NCBI GenBank assembly: GCA_964609025.1
Contig: CAZSQM010000013.1
Coordinates: 15,864 to 79,863, forward strand
DNA: 64,000 nucleotides
Reading direction: 5' to 3'
From: SIG307 sp964609025
GTDB taxonomy: Bacteria; Bacillota; Clostridia; Lachnospirales; Lachnospiraceae
Shown: positions 33,825 through 41,274 of the stretch, piece by piece
Layout: each line of letters opens with the position of its first letter
How positions within the stretch are numbered: the first letter of the stretch is position 1
Position numbers and translations under genes: made by a program
Notes under the pieces: model-generated
Databases searched by the model: none
The model's input: only the letters and a program-made list of their open reading frames with translations
What the model was told of the DNA's origin: nothing

Positions 33825-34487
33825 GTGCAGGGAAAGGTAATAGGATTTGTCGGATGTTACAGTCACGATGTGATTTTAATGCTGGCGAAAGTGCTGAGTA
33901 ATATGGAGAAAAGGGTTCTGCTGTGCGACCGGAACGCACAGCATACGCTGGGAGCGTCGGTACCGATACCGGGCGGCATATCCGCAAGGGAAAAAGTGGT
34001 TGCGTACGATGGGATCTATTTCACACAGCAGAGCGTCAATCAGGAGATGTTACGGGAGTATGACATTTTGTTGATTGACTTTGGAATGCGGAATCTTTGC
34101 GGGGATGTGGAAAGCTGTACGGAACTTTTTCTGGTAACGGATGCGCTTTTGCATCATATCCGTCTGTTAGGGAAACTGGAATTGCGAAAAGAACTTGTAA
34201 AAAGGATTCTGATTCGGGATGTAGTAAACGGTATGCAACCGAAGGAAAAGGAATTGCAGGAGTTTCTAAAGATGTTCCCGAATCGGCAGGAGTTCTTTCT
34301 GCCGCCGGATAGACGGGATGTGAAAAACCGCTGCGTGTGCGAAACCCTGCATGAATATCATGTGAAGAACGCTTCCCCGGAGCTGCAGGAGTTTATTTAT
34401 CATACAGCAGGTCAGCTTTGTCCGGAACTGTCGGAAAAAGAGTTCCGGCGCAGGCTCAAGCGGCAGGAGAGGAGGAGGTATCTTTGA
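33825..34487 (+). CDS. ParA/TadZ-like protein lacking a P-loop (Tad-like operon gene 3)
   Basis: A 220-aa protein starting at GTG 33825, 7 bases after TAGAGGAGG; that site overlaps the previous stop. The start GKVIGFVGCYSHDVILMLAKVLSNMEKRVLLCDRN has the beta-alpha-beta order of ParA/MinD proteins, with CYSHDV where the P-loop should be. EYDILLIDFGMRN (about 86-98) fits Walker B, and LFLVTDALLHHIRLL follows. Nucleotide binding is therefore doubtful. It is the second of three ParA-like proteins in a row. A basic tail (EFRRRLKRQERRR) ends it. Function inferred from the operon only. Confidence 0.55.
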   Translation: MQGKVIGFVGCYSHDVILMLAKVLSNMEKRVLLCDRNAQHTLGASVPIPGGISAREKVVAYDGIYFTQQSVNQEMLREYDILLIDFGMRNLCGDVESCTELFLVTDALLHHIRLLGKLELRKELVKRILIRDVVNGMQPKEKELQEFLKMFPNRQEFFLPPDRRDVKNRCVCETLHEYHVKNASPELQEFIYHTAGQLCPELSEKEFRRRLKRQERRRYL

Positions 34488-35275
34488 AAATCGTGTTTTG
34501 GAGCCCGACTCCGTTTTCCGGGAGAAAGTCCTCCAATCTCCTTTTGATGGCGTTGCAGGCGGTTGCTGAGGAGGGAAGGGAACAGCTTATAGTACATGCG
34601 GATGAGAGCGGCAGCGGGCCGGAGCATTTTTTACTCTCCGGCAGGAACCGTATCCGTATGATGGAGCGGAAAGAGTTCGGGGTGGAGCTTTTAGATAAGC
34701 TGCTTTGCTGCGAGCGGTTTACGAAAGAACTGGCGGTGAATGCCTCCTATACGTTTGCGGAAGGAAGACTGCACATTCTTCCTTCCGGAAGCAGGTTTTT
34801 CTATCAGGGAAGGGAGGAAAAGGCAGCGGAAGCGGTAACCGGAATTATGAAACGCGCGGAGGAGTATTTTCAAACGGTGTGGGTGGAGGCTCCGGCAGGA
34901 AATTCGGCGTTTTCCGAACAGCTTTGCCGGACGGCGGATCTTGTTGTCGTCAATTTGGCGCAAAGCCCCGGTGAGGCAGCTAAAATCGCGCAGCTTCCGG
35001 TTTACGGAAAGGAATTTTTTTTCATCGGCGCACACGAGAAACGGTGTACCTATAACCGGCATAATATGATGCTGTTGTATCCGCGCCTGTATGGGAAATG
35101 TGCGGCGGTGCCGTATCAGGTCAGGTATCTGGCCGCCTGCTGTGCCGGTGAAGCGGAAGCGTTTTGGGAAAGAGGAATTCATCAGGGGGAGGAAGATGTT
35201 TTGTATCCGTTTTTTAAAGAGGTAAAGAAAGCGTATCTCAGCTTAAAGCGGTGTCAGGAGGAAGGGGATGCTTAG
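34484..35275 (+). CDS. ParA-like NTPase-fold protein (Tad-like operon gene 4)
   Basis: A 263-aa protein starting at TTG 34484, 5 bases after GGAGGAGGTATCT; TTG overlaps the previous stop (TTGA). It begins LKIVFWSPTPFSGRKSSNLLLMAL, the first strand and helix of a ParA/MinD fold with SGRKSSN at the P-loop, so a Lys is kept. FQTVWVEAPAG and ADLVVVNLAQSP match the later strands of the fold. IVFWSPTPFSGRKSSN resembles AFWSNVRHQSGVTSD of gene 1, which suggests the two are paralogs. Partner and activity are unknown; a TadZ-like localisation role is inferred. Confidence 0.55.
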   Translation: MKIVFWSPTPFSGRKSSNLLLMALQAVAEEGREQLIVHADESGSGPEHFLLSGRNRIRMMERKEFGVELLDKLLCCERFTKELAVNASYTFAEGRLHILPSGSRFFYQGREEKAAEAVTGIMKRAEEYFQTVWVEAPAGNSAFSEQLCRTADLVVVNLAQSPGEAAKIAQLPVYGKEFFFIGAHEKRCTYNRHNMMLLYPRLYGKCAAVPYQVRYLAACCAGEAEAFWERGIHQGEEDVLYPFFKEVKKAYLSLKRCQEEGDA

Positions 35276-36920
35276 CAGAAAAAGAAGGAAACAGTCCGTA
35301 AGGCCCGAGTTTGAAACGATAGACGAACTCAGGGAGTATATACGGGCAGCCATGCGGCAATGTATGGAGGGGAAAGTGCCGTCCGGACTTCCGGCGGCGG
35401 AACGGGAGAAATACCTCGTGCAGATAAGGCAGCTTCGCAAAGCGCTCCGTGCCTGTGTCTACGGAGAAGGAGGAGAGAAAGATTATATAAAACGATATAT
35501 TATGGGCGAATTGGCGAGAATCGGTTTAACCACAAGGGAAACGGAACGGCTTTTGCCCGTGCATATGCCGGAGAGGCTTTCTACCGCGAGAAAATTTGAT
35601 ATTTTGTTGTACCTTTCCATGAAACAATACGGGAAAGACGGCTTTCTAAGGTTTTGCGATCAGTGGAAACTGCCCGGCGAGGTACGGCGGGAGGACGGTA
35701 GCTATTTTGAGATTACGGCAGAGGATATCGGGCGGATTTATGAGAAAGAGCAGCCGGTATTAAGCGGGCAGGAAATTTTGGAGCTACTTTGCGATGCCGT
35801 TTATGAAGGGTTCGGACACGGTGTGATTGACAGATTGCGGGACTGCCGGCTGGACGGTGTTTCGGGCGGCGTAGCGGGGATACCGGAGCAGTTTTTCCGC
35901 TATGAGGCGGAATTGCGTGGGGAGTTTGACGGGATGCATTCTTTTGACAGTGTATTTGTAATGCTCCGGGGGAATACGGTGCGCCTGTCCTTTCTCAGCT
36001 TTGAAAGCGAAAGGGAATTGCGCAGGGTAACAAAGTCGCTGTTACGTTATGAAGCTCCCGGAGAACTGTCCTATTACCGCCCGTATATGGTGAATGATAT
36101 GAAAGACGGAAGCCGTGTATTTGCGTGCAGACCGCCGTTTTCGGAGTCGTGGGCGTTTTTTGTACGGAAGTTTGATTCGACGGAGGAAAAGCTGCCGGAG
36201 GAGCTGGTAATCGGCGAAGGGGCGAAAGAACTGATACAGGCGCTAAAGTATTTTGTGAGCGGAGGACTGCATATAGCCATCAGCGGAGCGCAGGGCAGCG
36301 GGAAAACCACATTGTTGAAAGCACTAGTGCGTTACATCAATCCGAAATATAATCTGCGGATTGAGGAGTCGGTTTTTGAACTTTGGATGCGGAAAGAGTT
36401 TCCGCTAAGAAACATATTGACCTTTCGTGAAACGGACAGCGTCAGTTCGGCGGAAGGGCTTGACGCGTTCCGGAAAACGGACGGGAATTGTTTAATGCTG
36501 GGAGAGATAGGGAATATCAGAGAGGCCGCATTGATGATTGAACTGAGCCAGGTATCGGAACAGCAGCTATTTACACATCATGCAATGACAACGGAGAAGC
36601 TGTTGGATTATTTCCGAAATGCCCTGCTGCGTACAGGTGCTTATTCGGATGAGCATATGGCACAGGAACAGGTGGCACAGGCATTTCATATCCATGTGCT
36701 TTGCGAAAAGGATTTAAGCGGTAAGCGTTATATCAAGGAAGTTTCGGAAATTGTTCCGAAAGAAGGAGGAGAGGTACGGATGCTATATCAATATCGGAAC
36801 GGGAAGTATGATAGAGAGAATTTTCCCACAGAACGGCTGCTTTATCGTATGACGGAGCATGCAGGAGAGGAAGAAAAACGAAGGATACGGGCATTTTTTG
36901 GCGGAGGTGCGGAGAAATAG
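35268..36920 (+). CDS. TadA/CpaF-family secretion ATPase (Tad-like operon gene 5)
   Basis: A 550-aa ATPase of the type II/IV secretion superfamily. The N-terminal 330 residues are a family-specific part with a charged start. The motor follows: Walker A in GAQGSGKTTLLKALVRYI at about 340-357, an Asp-box-like NLRIEESVFEL, Walker B in CLMLGEIGNIREAALMIE near 410, and a His-box LFTHHAMTTEKLLDYF near 430. It should power assembly of the pilus-like fibre at the inner face of the membrane. ATG 35268 overlaps the preceding stop by 8 bases. Walker B has Gly-Glu-Ile with the Glu that CpaF proteins use. This is the best anchor for the Tad-like call. Confidence 0.87.
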   Translation: MLSRKRRKQSVRPEFETIDELREYIRAAMRQCMEGKVPSGLPAAEREKYLVQIRQLRKALRACVYGEGGEKDYIKRYIMGELARIGLTTRETERLLPVHMPERLSTARKFDILLYLSMKQYGKDGFLRFCDQWKLPGEVRREDGSYFEITAEDIGRIYEKEQPVLSGQEILELLCDAVYEGFGHGVIDRLRDCRLDGVSGGVAGIPEQFFRYEAELRGEFDGMHSFDSVFVMLRGNTVRLSFLSFESERELRRVTKSLLRYEAPGELSYYRPYMVNDMKDGSRVFACRPPFSESWAFFVRKFDSTEEKLPEELVIGEGAKELIQALKYFVSGGLHIAISGAQGSGKTTLLKALVRYINPKYNLRIEESVFELWMRKEFPLRNILTFRETDSVSSAEGLDAFRKTDGNCLMLGEIGNIREAALMIELSQVSEQQLFTHHAMTTEKLLDYFRNALLRTGAYSDEHMAQEQVAQAFHIHVLCEKDLSGKRYIKEVSEIVPKEGGEVRMLYQYRNGKYDRENFPTERLLYRMTEHAGEEEKRRIRAFFGGGAEK

Positions 36921-36937
36921 CAAATTATGTAATACCG

Positions 36938-38218
36938 ATGCTGTATTTTATTGCAGTATGTTTATTGGAATATAGGGGCTTTCAAAAGCGAAAGAAGGAA
37001 TATCGGGAGTTAGAACATTTTGCGGAGTTTCTGGCAAATCTAAACTATGAGTTCTATGTCTGTAAGAGTGTTACAGAGTCTATTTTCCGGGCGGCGGAAT
37101 CTGTTCCCGGAAGTCTGAGAAGGAGGTTAGAGGAAATCTGCTTTTTGCTGGAGGGCGAAGACGCGGAGAGTGCGGTTGCTGAATATCGGTATTCAAGGCA
37201 CTTAAAGTATTTAAAGCTGTTTTTTGTTCAGTGTCAGAATGCGGTACAGTACGGAAGCGGAAAACCAGGTACAGAATCGGTATTCGTCAGAAATATGACA
37301 GAACTCCGCAGAGATGTTCAAAATGAGTGTTACAAAAGGTCCCAGGCAGGATTTTTGTTTGCGGGACTTGGTTTGGTTGCGGCGTTGCCCGTTGTGTTTG
37401 CACCGTTGGTAAAACGGTTTGGCATTGCCAATATGCAGGAACTGGAGAAGTTTTATGAGGGCAGCGCCGGAAAAATCACGGTAGCGGTACTTTGTGTGCT
37501 TACCGTATGCAGTTATATTCTTTTAACCCTATTGAAGAAAGGGAACGGCTTGGCTTACCGAAGCGGTACGGAATCTTGGTTTGTCTGCGTGGCGGCAGCA
37601 GTTTCTCTGTCGCTTTGTGCAGCGTGGATACTGCGGAAGGAAACCGCCGCCCGGATTGTGACGGCAGTTCTTGTCAGCGGTATTCTCGGGGTAGCGGCAG
37701 TAGTATTTTTTTATCGCTATCTGGGATATTTGAGAAAGCTCGGAATGAGCGGCGAAGTTCTGGGACTTCAGTCAGTGATACTGATGCTGTATGACGTGCC
37801 GAATATGACGATTATGAAGCTGTTGGCAACAATGGAGGATTATGCGGAACTGTTCCGCAGGACGATAGCCCGCTGTGCCGACCGTTATGCGTCAGAGGAA
37901 AGCAGGGCATTAGAATTGCTTAGGGAGGAGGAAAGCTATCCTGCGTTCCGACAGCTTGCAAGCCGGCTTGCAATCAGTGAACGTATCGGTCTGTCCCGTG
38001 CATTTTCCGAAATAGCGGAAGACAGGCAGTTTTTCCGGGAACAGCAGCGGTTGGATGCGGAGCAGGAATTGAAGAAGAAAGCGGCAAACGCACAGATACT
38101 GGCATTTGTTCCGATGATGTTTTTGTTGTTCTTCTATTTGATTTTACCGTTTCTTGCCGCAAGCCTCGGACAGATGGCAGATGTTTTTACGGAAATGGAG
38201 CAGATTCGGTACTTTTAG
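36938..38218 (+). CDS. TadB/TadC-like membrane platform protein (Tad-like operon gene 6)
   Basis: A 426-aa protein. A soluble helical part (10-140) is followed by four membrane segments (about 146-275), a charged helical domain and a last hydrophobic pair near 392-412. This is the layout of type II secretion F-domain proteins such as TadB and TadC, which form the inner membrane platform turned by the ATPase. One gene stands where classical loci have two. ATG 36938 has no good ribosome site close by; GGAGG at 36903 and GGAG at 36911 are too far or off frame, so an unusual start or coupling is possible. The family call rests on layout and context. Confidence 0.65.
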   Translation: MLYFIAVCLLEYRGFQKRKKEYRELEHFAEFLANLNYEFYVCKSVTESIFRAAESVPGSLRRRLEEICFLLEGEDAESAVAEYRYSRHLKYLKLFFVQCQNAVQYGSGKPGTESVFVRNMTELRRDVQNECYKRSQAGFLFAGLGLVAALPVVFAPLVKRFGIANMQELEKFYEGSAGKITVAVLCVLTVCSYILLTLLKKGNGLAYRSGTESWFVCVAAAVSLSLCAAWILRKETAARIVTAVLVSGILGVAAVVFFYRYLGYLRKLGMSGEVLGLQSVILMLYDVPNMTIMKLLATMEDYAELFRRTIARCADRYASEESRALELLREEESYPAFRQLASRLAISERIGLSRAFSEIAEDRQFFREQQRLDAEQELKKKAANAQILAFVPMMFLLFFYLILPFLAASLGQMADVFTEMEQIRYF

Positions 38219-38244
38219 GAATATCGCATAGGAAAGGAGAAGAA

Positions 38245-38667
38245 ATGAATCACGGACTAAAGGCTTTGCTGATTGCGGCATCAACGCTGATTACCTGTAT
38301 TATAGTAAGTCTTGGATTTAGGATGGCAAGGGAAGCGGGGGCGCTCGGTAATCATGTTGTGGAGGAACTCTATCGTTACCGGAGCGCAGTGGAAGAACGC
38401 GATTTCATGAAATATGACGGAGTGGTTGTGTATGGAAGTGATGTTGTCAATCTGATGAAAAAAGAGTTATCGGACACGGCGGACGGATTTAAGGTTACGG
38501 TAAAAGAAAATAAGGTCAGTTACTCGTATGAGGACAGAGGTACGGCGGAGCGGACAGAAAAAGCGGAACATGCGGAGTATATTGTTCCGACGTCGACTTA
38601 TACCGGAAAAGTAGTAAGAAACGAAAACGGAGTAATCGTAGAGGTTATCTTTACCAGAAAAGAATAA
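38245..38667 (+). CDS. Pilin-like protein A (Tad-like operon gene 7)
   Basis: A 140-aa protein starting MNHGLKALLIAASTLITC at ATG 38245 behind GGAAAGGAGAAGA. The only hydrophobic stretch is residues 5-25, at the very N-terminus, followed by a helical region and a small C-terminal beta domain ending GVIVEVIFTRKE. This is the shape of a type IV pilin after leader removal. Gly4 before Leu5 could be a short-leader cleavage site, but the Glu at +5 of standard pilins is missing. The next gene encodes a paralog with the same start and ending. Such genes are sometimes misnamed as permeases. Pilin role is inference. Confidence 0.6.
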   Translation: MNHGLKALLIAASTLITCIIVSLGFRMAREAGALGNHVVEELYRYRSAVEERDFMKYDGVVVYGSDVVNLMKKELSDTADGFKVTVKENKVSYSYEDRGTAERTEKAEHAEYIVPTSTYTGKVVRNENGVIVEVIFTRKE

Positions 38668-38682
38668 GGAGGTATTCGGAAG

Positions 38683-39138
38683 ATGAATAACGGATTAAAG
38701 GCATTGTTGATTGCGGCGGGAATTATTATTACCTGCATTGTAGCGGGACTTGCGTTCCAGAATACGCGCGAAGGAAAGGCACAGGCAAGCAGCGCGTTTG
38801 CGCAGTTCAATACCACCATGAGCGAATATCAGGATTTGGGCAAGTCCATGTATGACGGGCTGCTGGTATCGGGAGCAGAGGTAAGGCGCCTGATTGAAAA
38901 CAGTATTACAGCGAAGGAGTATGTGCAGATTAAGGTAATTACCGGGGATGGGACAGCAAGGGGGTATGTTTACGAAAGTTTTGATGAGGAGAAGAAAAAA
39001 CTGGGAAAAGCAAGCGAAGCACTGCCGTCGGATGAGAAAGGAAGCGACGGATATATCAATTCGCGGGCAGTATTTTTAGGCGGTATCGTGAAGGATGAGA
39101 ACGGAATTATTGTACAGATTGTGTTTGAACAGCAATAG
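38683..39138 (+). CDS. Pilin-like protein B, paralog of the preceding gene (Tad-like operon gene 8)
   Basis: A 151-aa protein starting MNNGLKALLIAAGIIITCIVAGL at ATG 38683 after AAGGAGGTATTCGGAAG. Eleven of the first twelve residues match the preceding protein, and both end in a NG(V/I)IV(E/Q)(V/I)(I/V)F strand, so a tandem duplication is clear. The body between the N-terminal membrane segment (5-24) and that strand is diverged and includes FAQFNTTMSEYQDLGKSMYDG. Two related subunits suggest a main and a minor fibre component. No signal peptidase site is evident; Gly4-Leu5 is a possible prepilin site. Confidence 0.6.
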   Translation: MNNGLKALLIAAGIIITCIVAGLAFQNTREGKAQASSAFAQFNTTMSEYQDLGKSMYDGLLVSGAEVRRLIENSITAKEYVQIKVITGDGTARGYVYESFDEEKKKLGKASEALPSDEKGSDGYINSRAVFLGGIVKDENGIIVQIVFEQQ

Positions 39139-39144
39139 GAGAGA

Positions 39145-39333
39145 ATGATGACAGAGGGAATCGAACAGGCAATCGAAACGGCTGCTGCCGGTATTTTGTT
39201 TTGTATCGCAATGACTATGCTGTTATTGTTACATACGGCATTCTGTAAACAGTCGGAAATTATCGGTAAAACGCCGGAGCGGCTGATTTTATTCGAGGAG
39301 GCGGAAGAATCGTGGAAGCATTTGGAAGAATGA
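39145..39333 (+). CDS. Small single-pass membrane protein (Tad-like operon gene 9)
   Basis: A 62-aa protein starting MMTEGIEQAIETAAAGILFC at ATG 39145 (or 39148) behind ATAGGAGAGA. One hydrophobic segment covers about residues 14-32; a charged tail rich in Glu follows. It overlaps the next gene by 22 bases. No family is recognised; its place among small N-terminal-helix proteins suggests a minor pilin or assembly factor. Its reality is supported by the ribosome site and by close packing on both sides. Confidence 0.55.
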   Translation: MMTEGIEQAIETAAAGILFCIAMTMLLLLHTAFCKQSEIIGKTPERLILFEEAEESWKHLEE

Positions 39334-39740
39334 TTACGGTTCTTGCGGCTGCGTTTTGTATCGTGTTTCTGACGATTGTTTCTAAAACGGCGCCGATGCA
39401 CTGGCAGAAAAATGAAACTGTTCGCAGCATGACATCGGAATATGCGGCGCAGATACTGAAGGGCGGAGTCGTTTCTTTGGCAGAGCAGAAAAATTTTGAA
39501 AAAGAACTGAACAGGTTTGGAGAATATCGTGTGGAACTGGCGGTGTACGAAAGACGGCGGTATGAAGGGAATGCAGGGCGCATTTACCTTTATAAAGAAC
39601 GGAACGGCATAGGGGAGAACGAGGTGCTTCCTTCCGGAAGTTATCTGCGGGTGACGGTTGTTGAAAAAAAGAGAAGTGCGTTGGAAACCTTTCTCTATGG
39701 GGACGCCTGTACGATTGTTGCAGGAGGGAGAGTGCCATGA
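39312..39740 (+). CDS. Small membrane protein, TadE/minor-pilin-like position (Tad-like operon gene 10)
   Basis: A 142-aa protein from GTG 39312, with AGGAGG about 9 bases upstream, inside the previous gene. A hydrophobic segment lies at residues 7-24 (ITVLAAAFCIVFLTIV), then an extracytoplasmic-type domain with ELAVYERRRYEG and LPSGSYLRVTVVEKK. It shares a general plan with the following protein but little sequence. No known family is recognised. Minor pilin is inferred from plan and place. Confidence 0.55.
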   Translation: MEAFGRMITVLAAAFCIVFLTIVSKTAPMHWQKNETVRSMTSEYAAQILKGGVVSLAEQKNFEKELNRFGEYRVELAVYERRRYEGNAGRIYLYKERNGIGENEVLPSGSYLRVTVVEKKRSALETFLYGDACTIVAGGRVP

Positions 39741-40177
39741 ATGCATTGGAAAAGGTTGTGGATTTTATTGCGGCGAGTATTTTGCTGTTTTTGGTTCCGC
39801 TTTTGTACTACGGAGGAAGAAACCGGGTTTCTCAGGCGATTCTGGCGGGACAGGCAGGAGAAACCTTTTTAAAGCGTGTCGCTACCGCCGGGGAAATTAC
39901 TCTGCCGGTATGGGGGGAGTTGGAAGAAGCGTTGCTTCAATACGGCTGTGTGAAATATGAGATTTTTTGGATTCGCACCTTGTATGAGCCGGAGGGGGAG
40001 AAGGGCGAAGTAATCGAGAAGAAATACACGGCAGACAGAGAAGTGATACGGGAAAGTATTACGGAATGCGGCGTCTGCAGACTGCAAAACGGCGATACAC
40101 TGCGGCTGACTCTTTATGTAAATGAAATCCCCGCAGTGTATTTTACAACGGTAAGAACGGGAGAAGCGTACCCATGA
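39737..40177 (+). CDS. Small membrane protein, minor-pilin-like (Tad-like operon gene 11)
   Basis: A 146-aa protein whose ATG overlaps the previous TGA (ATGA at 39737). One hydrophobic segment at residues 9-26 (FIAASILLFLVPLLYYGG), then an outside domain with three Cys (CVKYEIFWIRTLYEPEG and ECGVCRLQNGDTLRLTL). It ends LYVNEIPAVYFTTVRTGEAYP. No family is recognised. The strict overlap at both ends argues for coupled translation and fixed subunit ratios in the operon. Confidence 0.55.
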   Translation: MNALEKVVDFIAASILLFLVPLLYYGGRNRVSQAILAGQAGETFLKRVATAGEITLPVWGELEEALLQYGCVKYEIFWIRTLYEPEGEKGEVIEKKYTADREVIRESITECGVCRLQNGDTLRLTLYVNEIPAVYFTTVRTGEAYP

Positions 40178-40941
40178 AAATTTATCATTTTGGATTGATT
40201 TTTATAGTGATTGCCGCCGGTTTTTTAGTGACGGACCAGATTCGTTCGGTTGCTGCCATGAAGGAGGAAGAAATCCGGCGGACTGAATATGACTGTCTTG
40301 TGGCGGCAGTGAACGCGGCGATAAGCGTAGTATTTACAGGGGAAGACAGTATAGCAACAGCCTCCGGTTTACAGCAGGCGGAGGAGGCCTTTTTGCAGAC
40401 GCTTTCTGTTTTGCATGACGGGATGGCGGATGCGGCAGGGAGAGCTGCACAGCGGCAATATGTTCCTTGTCTGGTTGTTTTTGATGAGAGGGGATATTAC
40501 CGGTATCGTTATGTGCCGGGGAAGGGTTATTTATGGTCGGAGATAACATTATATCAGGGGGAAGAAATCCCGGATGGCTTTTTTTCGGAAACGGAAGAAT
40601 TGCTCTCGCAGTATCATAGTCTGCATGATACCTCGAAGAAAAAATACCGGATGGAAAAGGCGGAAAAAGGAATCTGGGAGCAGGGCTTATCAAGGGCGTG
40701 TGTATTTGCGGTGTATGCACCAAGACTGCCGGAAACATCGGAAAAAGAGCAGGGCATTTTTTTATATGCGGCGGCGCGCCGGACGAAGGAGGCGTATTTT
40801 GTAACGGAGGATCATTACTGCCATCTGCCTTCTTGTGAGCACTGTGAGGGGAGTGTTGTGATTGCCCGCTATGCAACCCAAAGGGAAAGCGCGGAAGACG
40901 GAGCGGTGCCTTGCGATAGCTGTTTGAAACCGCTGCGTTGA
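40174..40941 (+). CDS. Membrane-anchored protein with C-terminal His/Cys motif (last gene of the Tad-like operon)
   Basis: A 255-aa protein whose ATG overlaps the previous TGA. A hydrophobic N-terminus (residues 5-20) is followed by an outside domain. The C-terminus has His214, Cys216, His217, Cys221, Cys224, then Cys247-x2-Cys250 in AVPCDSCLKP. The spacing resembles the small Ada-like or nuclease-linked element with YHxxxC near its start and G-x-x-PCxxC near its end, in which a metal is expected; here extra Cys are added. Most of the other operon genes show no such motif. Role unknown; a structural tip protein or a redox or metal sensor are possible. Confidence 0.55.
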   Translation: MKIYHFGLIFIVIAAGFLVTDQIRSVAAMKEEEIRRTEYDCLVAAVNAAISVVFTGEDSIATASGLQQAEEAFLQTLSVLHDGMADAAGRAAQRQYVPCLVVFDERGYYRYRYVPGKGYLWSEITLYQGEEIPDGFFSETEELLSQYHSLHDTSKKKYRMEKAEKGIWEQGLSRACVFAVYAPRLPETSEKEQGIFLYAAARRTKEAYFVTEDHYCHLPSCEHCEGSVVIARYATQRESAEDGAVPCDSCLKPLR

Positions 40942-41274
40942 GCATACGGCGGTCTTTGTGCATCACCAGAGCAAAGCATTCCATCGGACTGCGAATGAAA
41001 GCGAATCGTGAAACGAAGCTTTGCAAATCGTGAGGGAAAAATCGTGAGCGAAGCCTCACAAAAGAACCTTGAAAATGAAATAGGAATCAGACAAACGGAA
41101 CGGATGTGAAGAGGGCTTTCTGTGAAAAAGAGAATCGTTTTAATCATGTGCAATTTAATGCTTGAAAAAAGAAGGTTTCATGTTTATAATACAGGTATAA
41201 AGATAACTTTTAATTTCCGCGAGGGAGTTCCCTGTTTATAAACAAACTACTTGAAGCCGGGAGAGAGGTATTGT
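40942..41274 (+). other. Gene-free stretch between the Tad-like operon and the lipoprotein gene
   Basis: About 330 bases. Imperfect repeats of ATCGTGA occur three times at 41005-41060 (with GCGAAGCTT/GCGAAGCCT neighbours). The promoter at 41162 and the short hairpin GGGA-GTT-CCC near 41223 lie in the second half. No terminator with a T-run was seen after the operon, so read-through into the lipoprotein gene is possible. Confidence 0.5.
41162..41190 (+). promoter_or_regulatory. Strong promoter of the Thr/Pro-stalked lipoprotein gene
   Basis: TTGAAA (41162-41167), 17 bases and a perfect TATAAT (41185-41190), 85 bases before the start codon. Confidence 0.8.

Noticed and set aside
40334..41059. 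Minus-strand 241-aa frame rich in Pro, Ser and His
   Set aside because: It covers most of the last pilus-operon gene on the opposite strand, has no ribosome site and an unnatural composition.
40942..41274. Possible cyclic di-GMP riboswitch between the pilus-like operon and the surface protein gene
   Set aside because: The conserved core words of the class I aptamer are not present; only short ATCGTGA repeats and a promoter were found.
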